DNA of 64,000 nt from Atkinsonella hypoxylon (lineage: Eukaryota; Ascomycota; Sordariomycetes; Hypocreales; Clavicipitaceae): the NCBI GenBank assembly GCA_000729835.1, contig JFHB01000060.1, positions 62,001 through 126,000 on the forward strand, in the 5' to 3' direction. Under the pieces are notes generated by a model. That model made no database searches and was not told the DNA's origin. It was given only the letters and a program-made list of their open reading frames with translations. How positions within the stretch are numbered: the stretch's first letter is position 1; each line of letters begins with the position of its first letter. The position numbers and the translations under genes are program-made. Positions 22,228 through 33,166 of the stretch are shown here, piece by piece.

Positions 22228-25059
22228 TTAGGTGTTCTGGCCCGTCCGGGCAGGAGCATCGTCCATCTTGTCATCGCCGTCCATACTCGCCAGCGCAGTC
22301 GCTCCCTGTAAATTCGAGCTCACATCCTGATCCTGAGCACGGCTACCGTGCAGATATGCATTCTCGCCAGCGTCCTTGTCGGTGGCAGCGGGCGTCTCGT
22401 CGAATATATAAGCGCCCAGTGACTTGGCGACTGCTTCAAGATTCCCGTGGTTGACCAAGGTGTGGTCAAAGAGTGATGTCTTGGACTCATCCAGATCGCC
22501 TGGTAACTGATCTAGTACGTCCTGGACGACAGCCTCGCTGACGCCGCATGTAGAGAGGCGGGCTCGATAGGGTTCAGGGGGAGGGGGCCTGACGAGGATA
22601 TACCGTGCTGGGAAGTCCATGTCCTTTGCCAACAGGGCGGCCTTGGTGCAGTTAGTATGTGTGAAGGAGAAAGTGGGACAGTCGGGTTTCGGAAGAAGGT
22701 TCTTGGTACGCACTTGGAGGTCCAGTTCGAGGATGGGCACTTTGCCTGATTCTGCAACGGCATGAACGGCCTTGCTGCTCGTGCCGTACTGCGTGCCATC
22801 CCGCTCGCCGAACTCGATCAAGCGGTCTCCGTCGCGGAGTTGACTGAATTCCAGAGCGCTGACGAAGTGGAAGGTCTTGCCTTTGGTTTCACCGGCCTTG
22901 GGCTCACGGGCGGCGTGCCGTACGACGGGGGCGAAGACTCCCCTGTGCTGCTCGCGCAGACTCTTCACCAGGGCGGACTTGCCGACGCCTTTCGGGCCAG
23001 AAATGATGATGGGCGTACGATTAGATGGCATGTCATGCTCTGCCGCGGCTAGTTCCTCTTCGTCGTCAAGCGCCTGGTCAGCATCATCTACGTCGCGGAA
23101 TACAATGTCCACTTTCTTGGGATCGTCAATCTTGTCAAAGGCTGCCAGTTTTGACCGAGCGGCTATCCGTAGTGCTCTCCAGCTTTTGCTGGCCTTGCCT
23201 GCTACTGCTGCTGCCTTGGTCTGCTCATTCGTCGGCATTTCAATCTCCAAGTCGTCGTCGGCAATCTTTCGCTGGAAGCTTTCTAGTTCTGGGAGCTGGT
23301 ATCGCTCGGGGGCCTTAAATTGCGTGAGGACAGATTCGTCGTCCGCGTCTTTGAGAAAGTCTAGGGATACAGAGCCCATTGGCGTTGGCCGCAGTCGCTT
23401 GCTGGTTGCTGAGCGTTGTGCTACAGCTCGGGCTTCGACGAAGAGGGCTGCGGATACGGGGTCTCTCTCGATGGGAGGGCAACTCGCCATCTTCCAGAAT
23501 ACCCAGTTCTTGTCTCTGGCCAGTACGGTCTCGACCATTCGGTAAAAGTATGGTCCATCGACGCCCCTCTTAAGGTAGTCTGAAATGGTGGTTTTCATTT
23601 CAAGTGCCCATTTGGCCTGGGAACATGGCTCGCCATTAGCCAGTTTCTCGTCCTCGCACGACTTGGTGAGAGACTACTTACGTTTTCCTCGCTGAGCTGA
23701 TCATTGTAGATGACTGACTTATTGGAAGCGTTCAGATTGACGAGCTTTTCCTTGGCTTCAGCAGACAGGGAGAGGAGAAAGTCTGTGACTATGAGTGCTT
23801 GAACGAGCACGTGCCGTCTGAAGGAGAGATCGCTTATCTGTGATGGGTCGATCGGTTAGGCCTTAGAGCTGGCTAGGGGGCAGTTATATAGCATTGAGCA
23901 TACCTCAAGTTCAAACAAATCTTTACTGGTTAGATACTTTGGGTTAAATGCTTCGGGAGCGTCTTCAGGTTCTCCGTCTTGGCGTTTCCGTTTCATATTC
24001 CGTCCTGAGCTTTCAAATAACCTTGATGAAGCCTCACTCTGGTGTATCGCATGAAACGCTTTCATGGTGGCATCCAGGTTAGTCTTGAATTTCGCAAAAT
24101 GTACAGCGTCGAACAATTTCAACGGCTGGCTAAAGCTCTCCTGTAAGGACCAAAACAGCGGATAGAGCGAATCGGGATTGTAAGATTTCTGGAAGTCCTT
24201 GGGATCGAAATTAACGCCCCTTCCGTTCTCCTTTGAGTCTGCTGCTGACTTTGGAGTATCTGCTGGCGCATCCACATCCATCTTAGATGCCGCCTGCACC
24301 TCGTCCTCCCCTGTTGATGCCTCAAAAGTTGTCACATTCTCGACATGGTATTCGCCGCGAAGATTCACCGAGCTCCTGTCGCCAAGTGGGAAACTTTGGA
24401 ATAAGAAGATGAACACACGGCCGCAAAATGCAGTGTCCTCTGCTCTCGATAGGCGGCGCAATAGTTCGTTACAGCTTCGTAAAATGACGAGGTGTTTCTG
24501 CTTGAAGTGTTTGGCGGTTATGCGCTCACGGCGGGACTCGAGGTAGTCAAAGACCTTTCGGCACCCTGATATTGTCTGGCTATCTAGGAGCTCTTCCACG
24601 AGCCAGAACAGCAGAGCTGGATCGCATTGGCCATCATCGGACAAGATTGAGAGCAAGTCGAGCAGGTTCCACATTCGGACAAAGGAAGGCGATTCTATTG
24701 GAGTCGTGGCCTGTAAGGCGGAGTCTTAGGGAAGCGTTCGTGCGGTAGTTGAGTCTTCATATACTTACGATTAGCTGGTCAAATAAATCTCGAGCCGCCG
24801 TTTCGATGATGGCGAATTGGTGCGTTTTTGCCGAGTCTCTGATTTCGGAACTCAGATCGTCGTCTTTGCCGGAAGCGCCGTGGCTGGAGAGGCAATTCGA
24901 TATGCGACCAGAAATGTTGTCAAAATTGGACTTCTTCAAACTAGGCTCGATGGTTGGCGCTGGCTTGACCTCGGCCGCCTCGTCAAGCAGCTCATTGAGA
25001 AGCGAGCTGAAGCTGGCTACGAGCGGCACACCTGCGCTCTCCACAGCGGCTGCTGGCAT
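22228..25059 (-). CDS. THO complex subunit 1 (Hpr1/THOC1) fused to a guanylate-kinase-like domain
   Basis: The N-terminal part is a THOC1/Hpr1 subunit of the nuclear THO complex, which couples transcription to mRNP assembly and export. Exons are 25059-24769, 24710-23904, 23837-23682, 23616-22714 and 22641-22228 (856 residues), or 880 residues if the 72-nt segment 22642-22713 is kept. Family blocks include NELLRRLSRAEDTAFCGRV, FPLGDRSSVNLRGEY, ISDLSFRRHVLVQ and DKNWVFWKMASCPP. After an acidic linker, residues from about 619 form a guanylate-kinase-like domain: P-loop SGPKGVGKSAL, AREPKAGETKGKTFHFVS (GMP loop), LIEFGE, TQYGTS, LELDLQ and a lid/C-terminal helix region. Compared with yeast Guk1, the GMP-site Arg42 and Tyr51 positions read K and F, so kinase activity is doubtful. 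The start is the first ATG, preceding MPAAAVESAG. Confidence 0.88.
22642..22713 (-). other. Candidate stop-free 72-nt intron (exitron) in the kinase-like domain
   Basis: On the minus strand this segment starts GTGCGT, has ACTAAC about 12 bases before its end, and ends CCAAG. It is 24 codons long and has no stop. Removing it joins ELDLQ to AALLAKDMDFPARYILV, which restores the spacing of guanylate kinases between the DxDxQ strand and the next strand. Confidence 0.65.
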
Positions 25060-25702
25060 CTTCGCTCTGCTCCGTCGTTTGTCGAAAGCGAAGTTGTCGC
25101 GTTTACGAGGAGACGAGATGTAGCGCAGGCCTCGTGGTGCTCGGTCGGTGTCGCTCCCCAGAAGCGAAGAGCTACACTACAAGCCGCAGTCACGCATATG
25201 CGCCAAGAGTGAGATGTCTTCTCGAAGCAAGCACTTAAATGGCGCTTCTGCGGCTGCACAAGTCGTCGTGGTGAACTGGAGCTCTCGATAATGAGCCGTC
25301 CTAACTGTCAGTTCGATAGGGTGGATGGAGAATTGTCAATGGACGGCCGAATTATGTAGTGAAGCTGGATCCAGGACGCAGCCTTGCTCACCTGGACGAC
25401 CTGAGCAGCTGAGAGGCCGGTCGGTGGTGGAGCAACCTAGTTAATTGGTGGGCCTGACGCAAGGCTGAATTTTTGGTCAAACAACGTCGAACGTCTACTC
25501 CGTAATGCTCCGTCACTATAGTGGTGTTTGTAAATGCCATGTATAGGATTGACTAGGCCATGCGACCAGAACCGACATAATTTGCATCTTGACATCCTTC
25601 TAGCTCACTTGTAGCTTCGACCCTGCGCCAATCACGCCCGCATAGAGCATTTGATTTTCACAAGTTGCGTTCCATTGCCCATGACGCGATTGCGACTGCA
25701 CA
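25060..25702. promoter_or_regulatory. Shared divergent promoter of THOC1 fusion and Aquarius genes
   Basis: This 643-bp spacer separates the start codons of two divergent nuclear mRNA-processing genes. It carries a TACTCCGTA word at 25496-25504. The open frames within it are not supported. Confidence 0.55.
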
Positions 25703-28700
25703 ATGCCTAACGCGAAGCGCCTTAAAGGCACCGGCGCTGGTGCTGCCAAAGGTGGAAAGGTAGCAAATCCAGAGCCTGTAGACGAGACGGACCGTCCGAC
25801 CCCGGCCGAATTCGAAGAGGAGGAACATCAGTTCGTCCAGCTTGCACGGAAAACTTGGCTGAAACCGGGGAAAAGAACCGCCAAGCCCAAGGTCAAGAAC
25901 GACGTTCTCAAACAAGGCGTTTGGGACGTATTAGAACAGGATGGTTTCCAGTACAAGTCCCTTCTTTTACTGGAGAGCCTGCAGACATTGGAAAGGTGCG
26001 TTGCGGGACGTGAACCTCCTATAGCTGGACGCGAGCATCCCAATTAACTAACACCTCGTTGTTTTTTTCTAGCTACCTCTGGCCAGCATACACAAATGAA
26101 GCGTCCAACTTTCATGTGCTCCTGATTGCGTTAATTGCCAACGTGAAACGGCGCGAGCATTTGGAAACATGGAGTATGTTCTGGTGGGAATTATTTTGAT
26201 TGTTCCATTGCTCTTTACTGAATATTTCTACAGGCTTGTTCGAAGACCGCCCTGACGACTTCTCATCCATGTTTCGGCGAGTCCTCTCGCTCATGCTCGA
26301 TCGAACGCTTTCTGCGAACATCAGAACACATCTCCTATGCTTTCTCATATATTCTTTCCAAAGTCTCGATTGCGCTATTGTCAGGAAAGAATGTGCTCCT
26401 CTGGTATCAATAGGCATCTGGCAGAACTTGAGCAGCGAAAAGCATCGGGAAGCTTTACTCGACCGCACTTCTCACTTGAGGAAGGCTTGGAGAGCTTCCC
26501 AGAAACGATACGATGCGGCTAATGATACAATCAAGGCTCGGCTTCGATTTGAAAGATCTTGGCTGTACTCTCTGCTTCTTGACTTCTTGGGTATTCTGTA
26601 TGACAGTAGCAAGCAAGGTTTGTGCTGGGTCCTTTTTGGCAGAGTGCCCGGAAACATGTGGTTTTACTAACAGTTTCAAGAATATACATTATACTGCGAG
26701 AGATTTACCGAATTCATATCTGACCTTCAAAGTCAACTTCCCACCAGACGATATGTCAATACCTTACTACAAGATCTGAACCTTTTACCCGTCATGAAAC
26801 TGTCCCCAATGTATAGCGATGAGAACAACTCCTTACTGAGAGATTTGCATGCGCTGCTCTCGCACTACACACATTTTGCGATTGACGACCAAACTGGGAT
26901 TCAGCTGACTGCAACCGAAGTGTATGACAGACATTGCGCACTCCTTGGGAAGCTTCAACGTGTCGCACTCAAGAACTTCAAGGAAAAGTTGATAGTTCTA
27001 GCCCTCTCCCACTACGGTGGAATAGAGAAGAGAGTGGAGTTGGAAGGCCTTCTGGAACCTTTGACCGACGATGAATTAACAAAGCTTTTCTCACTTTTGG
27101 ATTTGAGATCCAGCTATCCAGAGTCCTTGTCATTGCCAGTGGATCGAAAATTGCTCATAGAAATTCTTGTTAGCAAGTATGAGCGCAAAAAGTCGTTTCG
27201 AGAATCGGCTCGGCATATGCCACTGGTTCCAACAGAGCGATCGCTGTTTGACCACGGATTTCAAAGAGCGGATGCATATGACGGATCACATCCTTTGGCT
27301 CTTCCCAAACTCAATTTACAGTACCTATCTGCTGGAGACTTCCTATGGCGTGCAATGATACTTTATCGCTGCGAAGCTTTCTATAGCATTCGGAAGGATA
27401 TAGAAACTGCTTTGAGACGTCTTCGACCAGAAACACAGCAAACAGGTGTGACTAGTTTCGCAGGCTTTTCAAAGATGGCCTTGCCCATCTCCAAGTCATC
27501 GTACGTTTCCTTTTAAAGATTAGCCTGCTGGATTCTGCTCGCTAACCCTTCTTTAGTATCCTCGAAACTGTACCGCCGCTGGTCGGCGAAGAGCTTCCAT
27601 CCATGGTCAAAGCTGAGATATTACTCGACGTCCGGAGACTTGGGCCAAATATTCGTCGTGAGTGGGATTCTCTGCGTCCTGATGACGTGGTATTCTTGCT
27701 GGCTATCAAGCCCCCACCTGATCAGGTCGCTGTGAGTGGAGGTGAGGTACAGTCTGAACATGAGAAGCTTGGCATTATATCAGTACGGTCAGCTGAAATT
27801 ATTCAAATTACCGATGACAAGGGTCGCCACGTGAGGGACGGGGCGATGCACCTGGACAACAAGCGCCGTGTACATGTCAAGCTCGACCCATACATGTATA
27901 CTCGAGATACGGAAAAGTCTTCACCTAACAAGCCGGATGTCTACGGAAAGATAAACTTGTTGTTGAGGAGAGGAAAGAGAGAGAATAATTTCAAGCCGGT
28001 TTTAGAGTCCATTCGTCAACTCGTCCTGTCAGAAATGCCACTGCCCTCCTGGCTCCATGAGGTATTCCTCGGTTATGGTGATCCTGCTGGGGCAAACTAC
28101 ATGACTCTATCCAACCGAATCAAGAGGATGGATTATCGGGATACGTTTCTCGACTGGCAGCATCTGGTCGAGAGCTTGCCTGGTAAAACTGTTGAACCTG
28201 GTGGTAACGTCGCCAGCAGTTTTGGTCCGCCTTATGTTCTTGAAGAGGTAGAGAAGCCAGATGGGGTCGACGGCGCTCGGTCATCGAAGAAACGCAGGCT
28301 CGATGCAGAGCCGACAATGAAGTATGAAGTAGATGCGCTCAAAGTTTCAACATACAAACCACCAAACAACGGCCCTTACCCGAAAAATGTGCCCAGGACG
28401 AATACTGTACGGTTTACTCCTGCTCAAGTGGAAGCGATCATGTCAGGCTCTCAACCGGGATTGACAATGATTGTCGGGCCTCCTGGTACGGGCAAAACAG
28501 ACGTGGCCACACAAATCATCAACAACATCTACCACAACTTTCCGAAAGAAAAGACACTGCTTATTGCGCACAGCAATCAGGCTCTGAATCAATTGTTTTC
28601 CAAAATCGTGGCATTGGATATCGACGAGAGACATCTCTTGCGCCTAGGTCACGGAGAGGAAGACTTGGACACTGACACCAACTTCGGCAAGCATGGCCGC

Positions 28701-30385
28701 GTTGAGTCATTCCTCGACAATCGACAAATCTTACTTCAAGAAGTTGGTAAATTGGCTGTAACCTTGGGAGCGCCTGGAGCTCATAACAACTCAGCCGAAA
28801 CTGCCGGATATTTCAATAAAGTCTATGTAGAGCCAGCCTGGCAGCGATTTCAACAAGCTGTATCCTCGGCCGAGAATGCAGCCGCTGACCTCGTCCAAGC
28901 CTTCCCCTTTCATAACTACTTTGCAGACGCACCTCAACCACTTTTCCCAGACAATAGCAGCCGTGAGAAAACGATAGACATAGCTGAAGGTTGCTACCGT
29001 CACATCAGCAAGATTTTCTCCGAGTTGGAAGATATTATGCCTTTTGAGATCCTTCGTCGCGACCGAGAGAAGGCCAACTACCTCCTCACAAATGAAGCAA
29101 GGATTATTGCCATGACCACGACACATGCGGCCATCCGACGGGGCGAAATAGCCTCGTTGGGCTTTCATTACGACAATGTTGTCATGGAAGAAGCAGCCCA
29201 GATTACGGAAGTGGAAACCTTTATGCCTCTTGCCATGCAAAAACCAGTCAAGAACAAGATGCCTCTCAGGAGAGTAGTCTTATGCGGTGACCATTACCAG
29301 AACTCGCCGGTCATTCAGAGCTTGGCGTTCCGCCACTACGCAAACTTGGAACAATCGCTCTTCTCTCGCTTGGTGCGGCTTGGTGTGCCTACCGTGATCC
29401 TTGACCAGCAAGGTCGTGCTCGCCCGTCCATCGCCAAACTCTACTCATGGCGTTATCCCAAGTTGGACAATTTGCAGCATGTGCAGACTCAGCCTGAGTT
29501 TCTCAATGCCAACTCTGGATTCAAGTTTGATTATCAGTTCATCAATGTTCCCAACTACAAGGGCCGCGGAGAATCAGAGCCCACGCCGCATTTCATCCAG
29601 AACTTGGGCGAGGCCGAGTATGCTGTAGCGATATATCAGTATATGCGTCTGCTGGGTTACCCGGCAGATAAGATCAGCATCCTGACGACATATGCCGGAC
29701 AGCGTGCCTTGGTCAAGGACGTACTCGCCCATCGGTGCGGGCAGAACCCCATTTTTGGGATGCCGAAGGCGGTCGCCACCGTGGACAAGTATCAAGGCGA
29801 GCAAAATGACTGTAAGTGACATGCTTCTCATCCGCTATAGTGCAATTAGATAAAGACGCGCCTCGTATATTAACTGTTTCTGTGTCTTTCTTCCATACAG
29901 ATATCATCCTGTCTCTTACTAGAACATCCCGCGTAGGTTATCTGCGCGATGTGCGACGAATGACAGTGGCGGTTTCGCGAGCTCGTCTTGGGCTGTACGT
30001 CCTGGGACGGCGCGAAGTGTTCGAGGCTTGCCCTGAATTGCGACCTGCATTTGATCTCCTTCTTGAGCGACCAGATAAGCTGATGCTGGTCACGGGGGAG
30101 ATGTGGCCTACTGAGAGAGCAAATGCAGAGGGCAACTCTGCTTTAGAAGGAGAGGTAGTGATGGAAAGCGTGGAGCATCTAGGGCAGTATGTGTTTGAAA
30201 TGACCAACACCAAGTTGGAACAGCTGCAGAAGGCAGGAAGGGAGCCTGTCGTGGACGCCTCGGATGGTGTTCTTGAAAAAGCAGAGGAAGAAGAAGAAGC
30301 ACAGGCTACATACTACGATGAGGACGAGCAGGTTGTGGAACTAGATATCTTGGAAGTTCGTGAAGGAGAAAACAATGAGGGATGA
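25703..30385 (+). CDS. cwf11: Intron-binding spliceosomal RNA helicase Aquarius (Cwf11 family)
   Basis: Aquarius binds intron RNA near the branch point in the spliceosome and is an SF1 helicase of the Upf1-like group. Six exons, 25703-25995, 26073-26173, 26234-26617, 26681-27500, 27557-29811 and 29901-30385, give 1445 residues, as expected. The N-terminal half holds the ARM-like helical region (YKSLLLLESLQTLESYLWPAY, MLDRTLSANIRTHLLCFL) and a central beta domain. The helicase core has Walker A GPPGTGKTD near residue 840, motif II VVMEEAAQI, GDHYQNSPVIQ, QGRARPSI, and the C-terminal VDKYQGEQND and VAVSRARLGLYVLGR motifs. The last intron splits the codon between QND and YIILSLTRTS. The tail is acidic. 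The start ATG gives MPNAKRLKGTGAG, a basic N-terminus. Confidence 0.95.
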
Positions 30386-31395
30386 TGATGATGACTCCTT
30401 TGGCGGCGCAATATATTTGTTTCTTGCCAACGACAACTTGTCAAGGTCTGCTTGCTATCCTTGGCCGCAGCATGGCCCGCTCGTGAGTAATAATTACGTA
30501 CTCTGTATATAATGGAAGGTTTTGCTCGATTCAGGCTATTTGGCTCGGCACTGCCGTCAGGCCACCTGCATGCCGTGTGAGAATTTTGAACATGGGGTTT
30601 GACTCAGTTCGTGTGCATGTGTGTAGATAGATCCAGGCTTCTATTGTGTGATAGATAGATGGGAGAGAGGAGAGGACGCACACAATCGGATAATCCGTAT
30701 CGGGGGCAGATGGGGGCTCCTGGAGGAACTCATGCTCGGCGACTCGATGTTCCTGAACACTCGATGATCACTCGACCCAATCAGACAATTTGATATACGT
30801 AATTTCCCATTGCTGGGGAGCTTTTTCTGACTGAATTATCTACTATGAGAAATATGAAAATTAGAATCAAGCTCACAGCTACACAACCAGACGCCCATGT
30901 AGTTACACCAAGCTCATTTTTGCACATTGTCTTGCAGGGGCCCCGGGTAAGTGGCAGGCCTCTAGGGTAACCAGAAGTGGTACCGGGACACCCACACGGC
31001 ACCTAGAGGCAGAGTACGCAAACACGCAGCCACGCGGCTAGGGGACTAGCCACATTGGGTAAATAGGCGTGTGTGCATGATTCTCTTTCCTAGCAAATAT
31101 TATTGTTATACTCCGTAAAGAGGTACATTGCACACATTAGCCGGCCGCTCTTAACAGCAGTTATCGTTAATCCGGATAATTAGTTCTAGTTCTACATTGT
31201 TCTTAGAGAGGTTTCTGTTATCAGCTTCTAAAGGTATTGCGAAAACGATGATATAAGGAATGCCACTAAACGCGTTTAAAGCTAGCTACCTAGGTAGGTA
31301 CCTGGTATTAGGGCTGTTCAGGTGTACCTAAGGGGTATATAGGAAAAGTGGGCCCGTGACCTATCGTCCGCCTTCGGCAGAATTGTACTTAAAAG
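30386..31395. other. Spacer at left side of the secreted-protein island
   Basis: AT-rich spacer after Aquarius. It contains ACTCCGTA-type words (31109-31117) and a CTACCTAGGTAGGTACCT motif near 31287-31303. Small frames such as 30781-31002 on the minus strand are unsupported. Confidence 0.5.
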
Positions 31396-31907
31396 TTACT
31401 CAAAGCACGTGCCCCAAGCCTGTCGACACTTAATTACCACACTCAAATTGCGCATTGGACTTCCCTCGGTTGTGACACCATTGAATTTACGGACTACCCC
31501 ATTTTGCCTGCAGTCCCTGCTCCAGGCATCCGGGTCAAACTTGTCTGCAAAACACTAAACGTTGTCAACATGCGTTTGAGTTAAAAAGGGGTTCGAAGTA
31601 CTCACGCGTCCACCGCCGTTACGATAGTCGGCCTAAAAAGTTAAAAAGATACCATGTTAGAATTTCTATACATTTTCACAGTCCAGAACGTTGCAGCTAC
31701 GAAATTTTAACGTACAACGTGGGCATAGTCTTGACCGCAAACGTTAAATGTAAGCTCCCAATCGTAGTGATCGTATAGATTTGGAGGATCTATTCGCCCT
31801 TCCTTAGGTACTCGTATACAATGGCAGTCGCATTGAGTGTATGTTTTATGATGTTTCGCAGCCACAAGAGATATGAGGATGGAAATCAGAACGGCAGCGA
31901 CGTGCAT
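31396..31907 (-). CDS. Small secreted cysteine-rich protein (unknown, effector-like)
   Basis: I do not recognise the family. Three exons, 31907-31716, 31632-31606 and 31539-31396, give a 120-residue protein. It starts with a clear signal peptide, MHVAAVLISILISLVAAKH, followed by a mature part of about 100 residues with seven cysteines (a CDCHC cluster at 26-30, then about 57, 83, 111 and 117). The middle exon is only 27 nt and encodes ADYRNGGGR. Donors are GTACGT and GTGAGT, and all phases close. For exon 3 the acceptor after ACAAG keeps the frame; the upstream CAG would not. Size, signal peptide and cysteine content are those of fungal secreted effectors or small extracellular proteins, but the role is unknown. 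It is divergent from another secreted-protein gene. Confidence 0.7.
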
Positions 31908-33166
31908 AGTGAAATAGGTTGTTAATGATGGTGGTTGGCTGAGGTTGGATGGAAGAGGAAAAAAAAAAAACAGAAAGAGAGAAAAGGTAGATTGTGCTCC
32001 GAAATTACGAGGTGAGTTGGTGGATGAGATGGCGAGAGGGCAGGCGCCCTTTATAGAAGACGCTCAAAGTGTTTGTTTCTCTTGAGAAGATGTTGTGGCT
32101 GGGGCTCGTCTGCAAGCAAGAAAACCCCCTTTCAGCTCGAGAGCGCTTAATAACTATATGCCGCACGAGCTAACTATTGCTCGAGAAAGATGTTACCGCT
32201 AGTTAGTTGGTTATCAACCAAAATTTATGTGTAACTGAAACTCTTTATCGCAATGATCCCCATCACATCACCCCGGGGCGCCATCATGAGCCATGCGAGA
32301 TTTATCTCCGGATCCGACGTAAGCTAGGTTTCTTCTCAAAGTTGGTAGCCGGGATTGTGGTTGTCATGGCGCTGCCGCTTCTCGTTTTTATTAGACACAT
32401 GCCCCGCGAACGAACTCCCGTGAACGAACTCAACGATGGTTATCAATTAAAACTTAGTTATATCAAAACAAGTTTTTCTACAACTGTGGTGGGTCCCGAG
32501 CCAGCCCTGAGCCAGCCCTGAGTCAGCCCTGAGTCAGCCCATGAACGCTGACTGCTAGACGCTACATACGCTCAGCCAATCAAGGAGCTGCGGTTGAATC
32601 TCAGTGACCAAGCGTTTTATTTCCACCTATCTCGACCAAGTTCATCCAAAAAAAAAGCAATCCCTAACTAACTAACTAACTGGTCAATTTATCTGGAATT
32701 CTATAACTGCATCTCGCCCGAACCTTCACACGCCAGTCACGGAATTCCTTCTTCAACCTCGTATTCCGTACTGGGCGGTACTGTCCGCATAATCCCGGGA
32801 TAAACACATCTAAATCTGAGACATGGTTTTAAGCGGCATGATTTGCCGCATCAAACTCTAAAAAAAAAAAAGTACCGCAAGAGGTTCCAAGGTTTCAAGT
32901 TCATGTGTGTTTGCATCTTTTGTACATGATTCATGCTGGAAGAAACGAAAGACAACCCAACCCCTTTGGCTCAAGTTGATGAAAGTTTTACTGCAAACCG
33001 TAGCCGCCAATCGTCATGATAGTTTCCTCGCGCAAGTACATAAGATGCCACGACCGGCCATCTAACCTCCCCGACACCGTTGCTTCCTCTCTAGTTACCT
33101 CCTGCGTTCTTAAGTCCAAACTCACTTTCCTGGCCCAGCCCATTTGCCTTGGTTCTATTCTGCTGA
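31908..33166. promoter_or_regulatory. Divergent spacer between two secreted-protein genes
   Basis: A 1.26-kb AT-rich spacer between divergent secreted-protein genes. It includes an 11-bp tandem repeat at about 32498-32540 and short A runs. The plus-strand frame at 32207-32521 has one hydrophobic segment but does not start with ATG, so it is not called. Confidence 0.5.
32498..32540. repeat. 11-bp tandem repeat, about four units
   Basis: Units read GAGCCAGCCCT twice and GAGTCAGCCCT about twice, again in two variant blocks. Confidence 0.85.

Noticed and set aside
22877..23545. Long plus-strand open frame (222 codons) opposite the THOC1 fusion gene
   Set aside because: It lies antisense to a coding exon with clear THOC1 homology; its Ser/Arg-rich product mirrors the codon use of the real gene.
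32207..32521. Possible membrane protein in the secreted-protein island
   Set aside because: One hydrophobic segment only, a non-ATG start and a repeat-derived C-terminus; not enough support.
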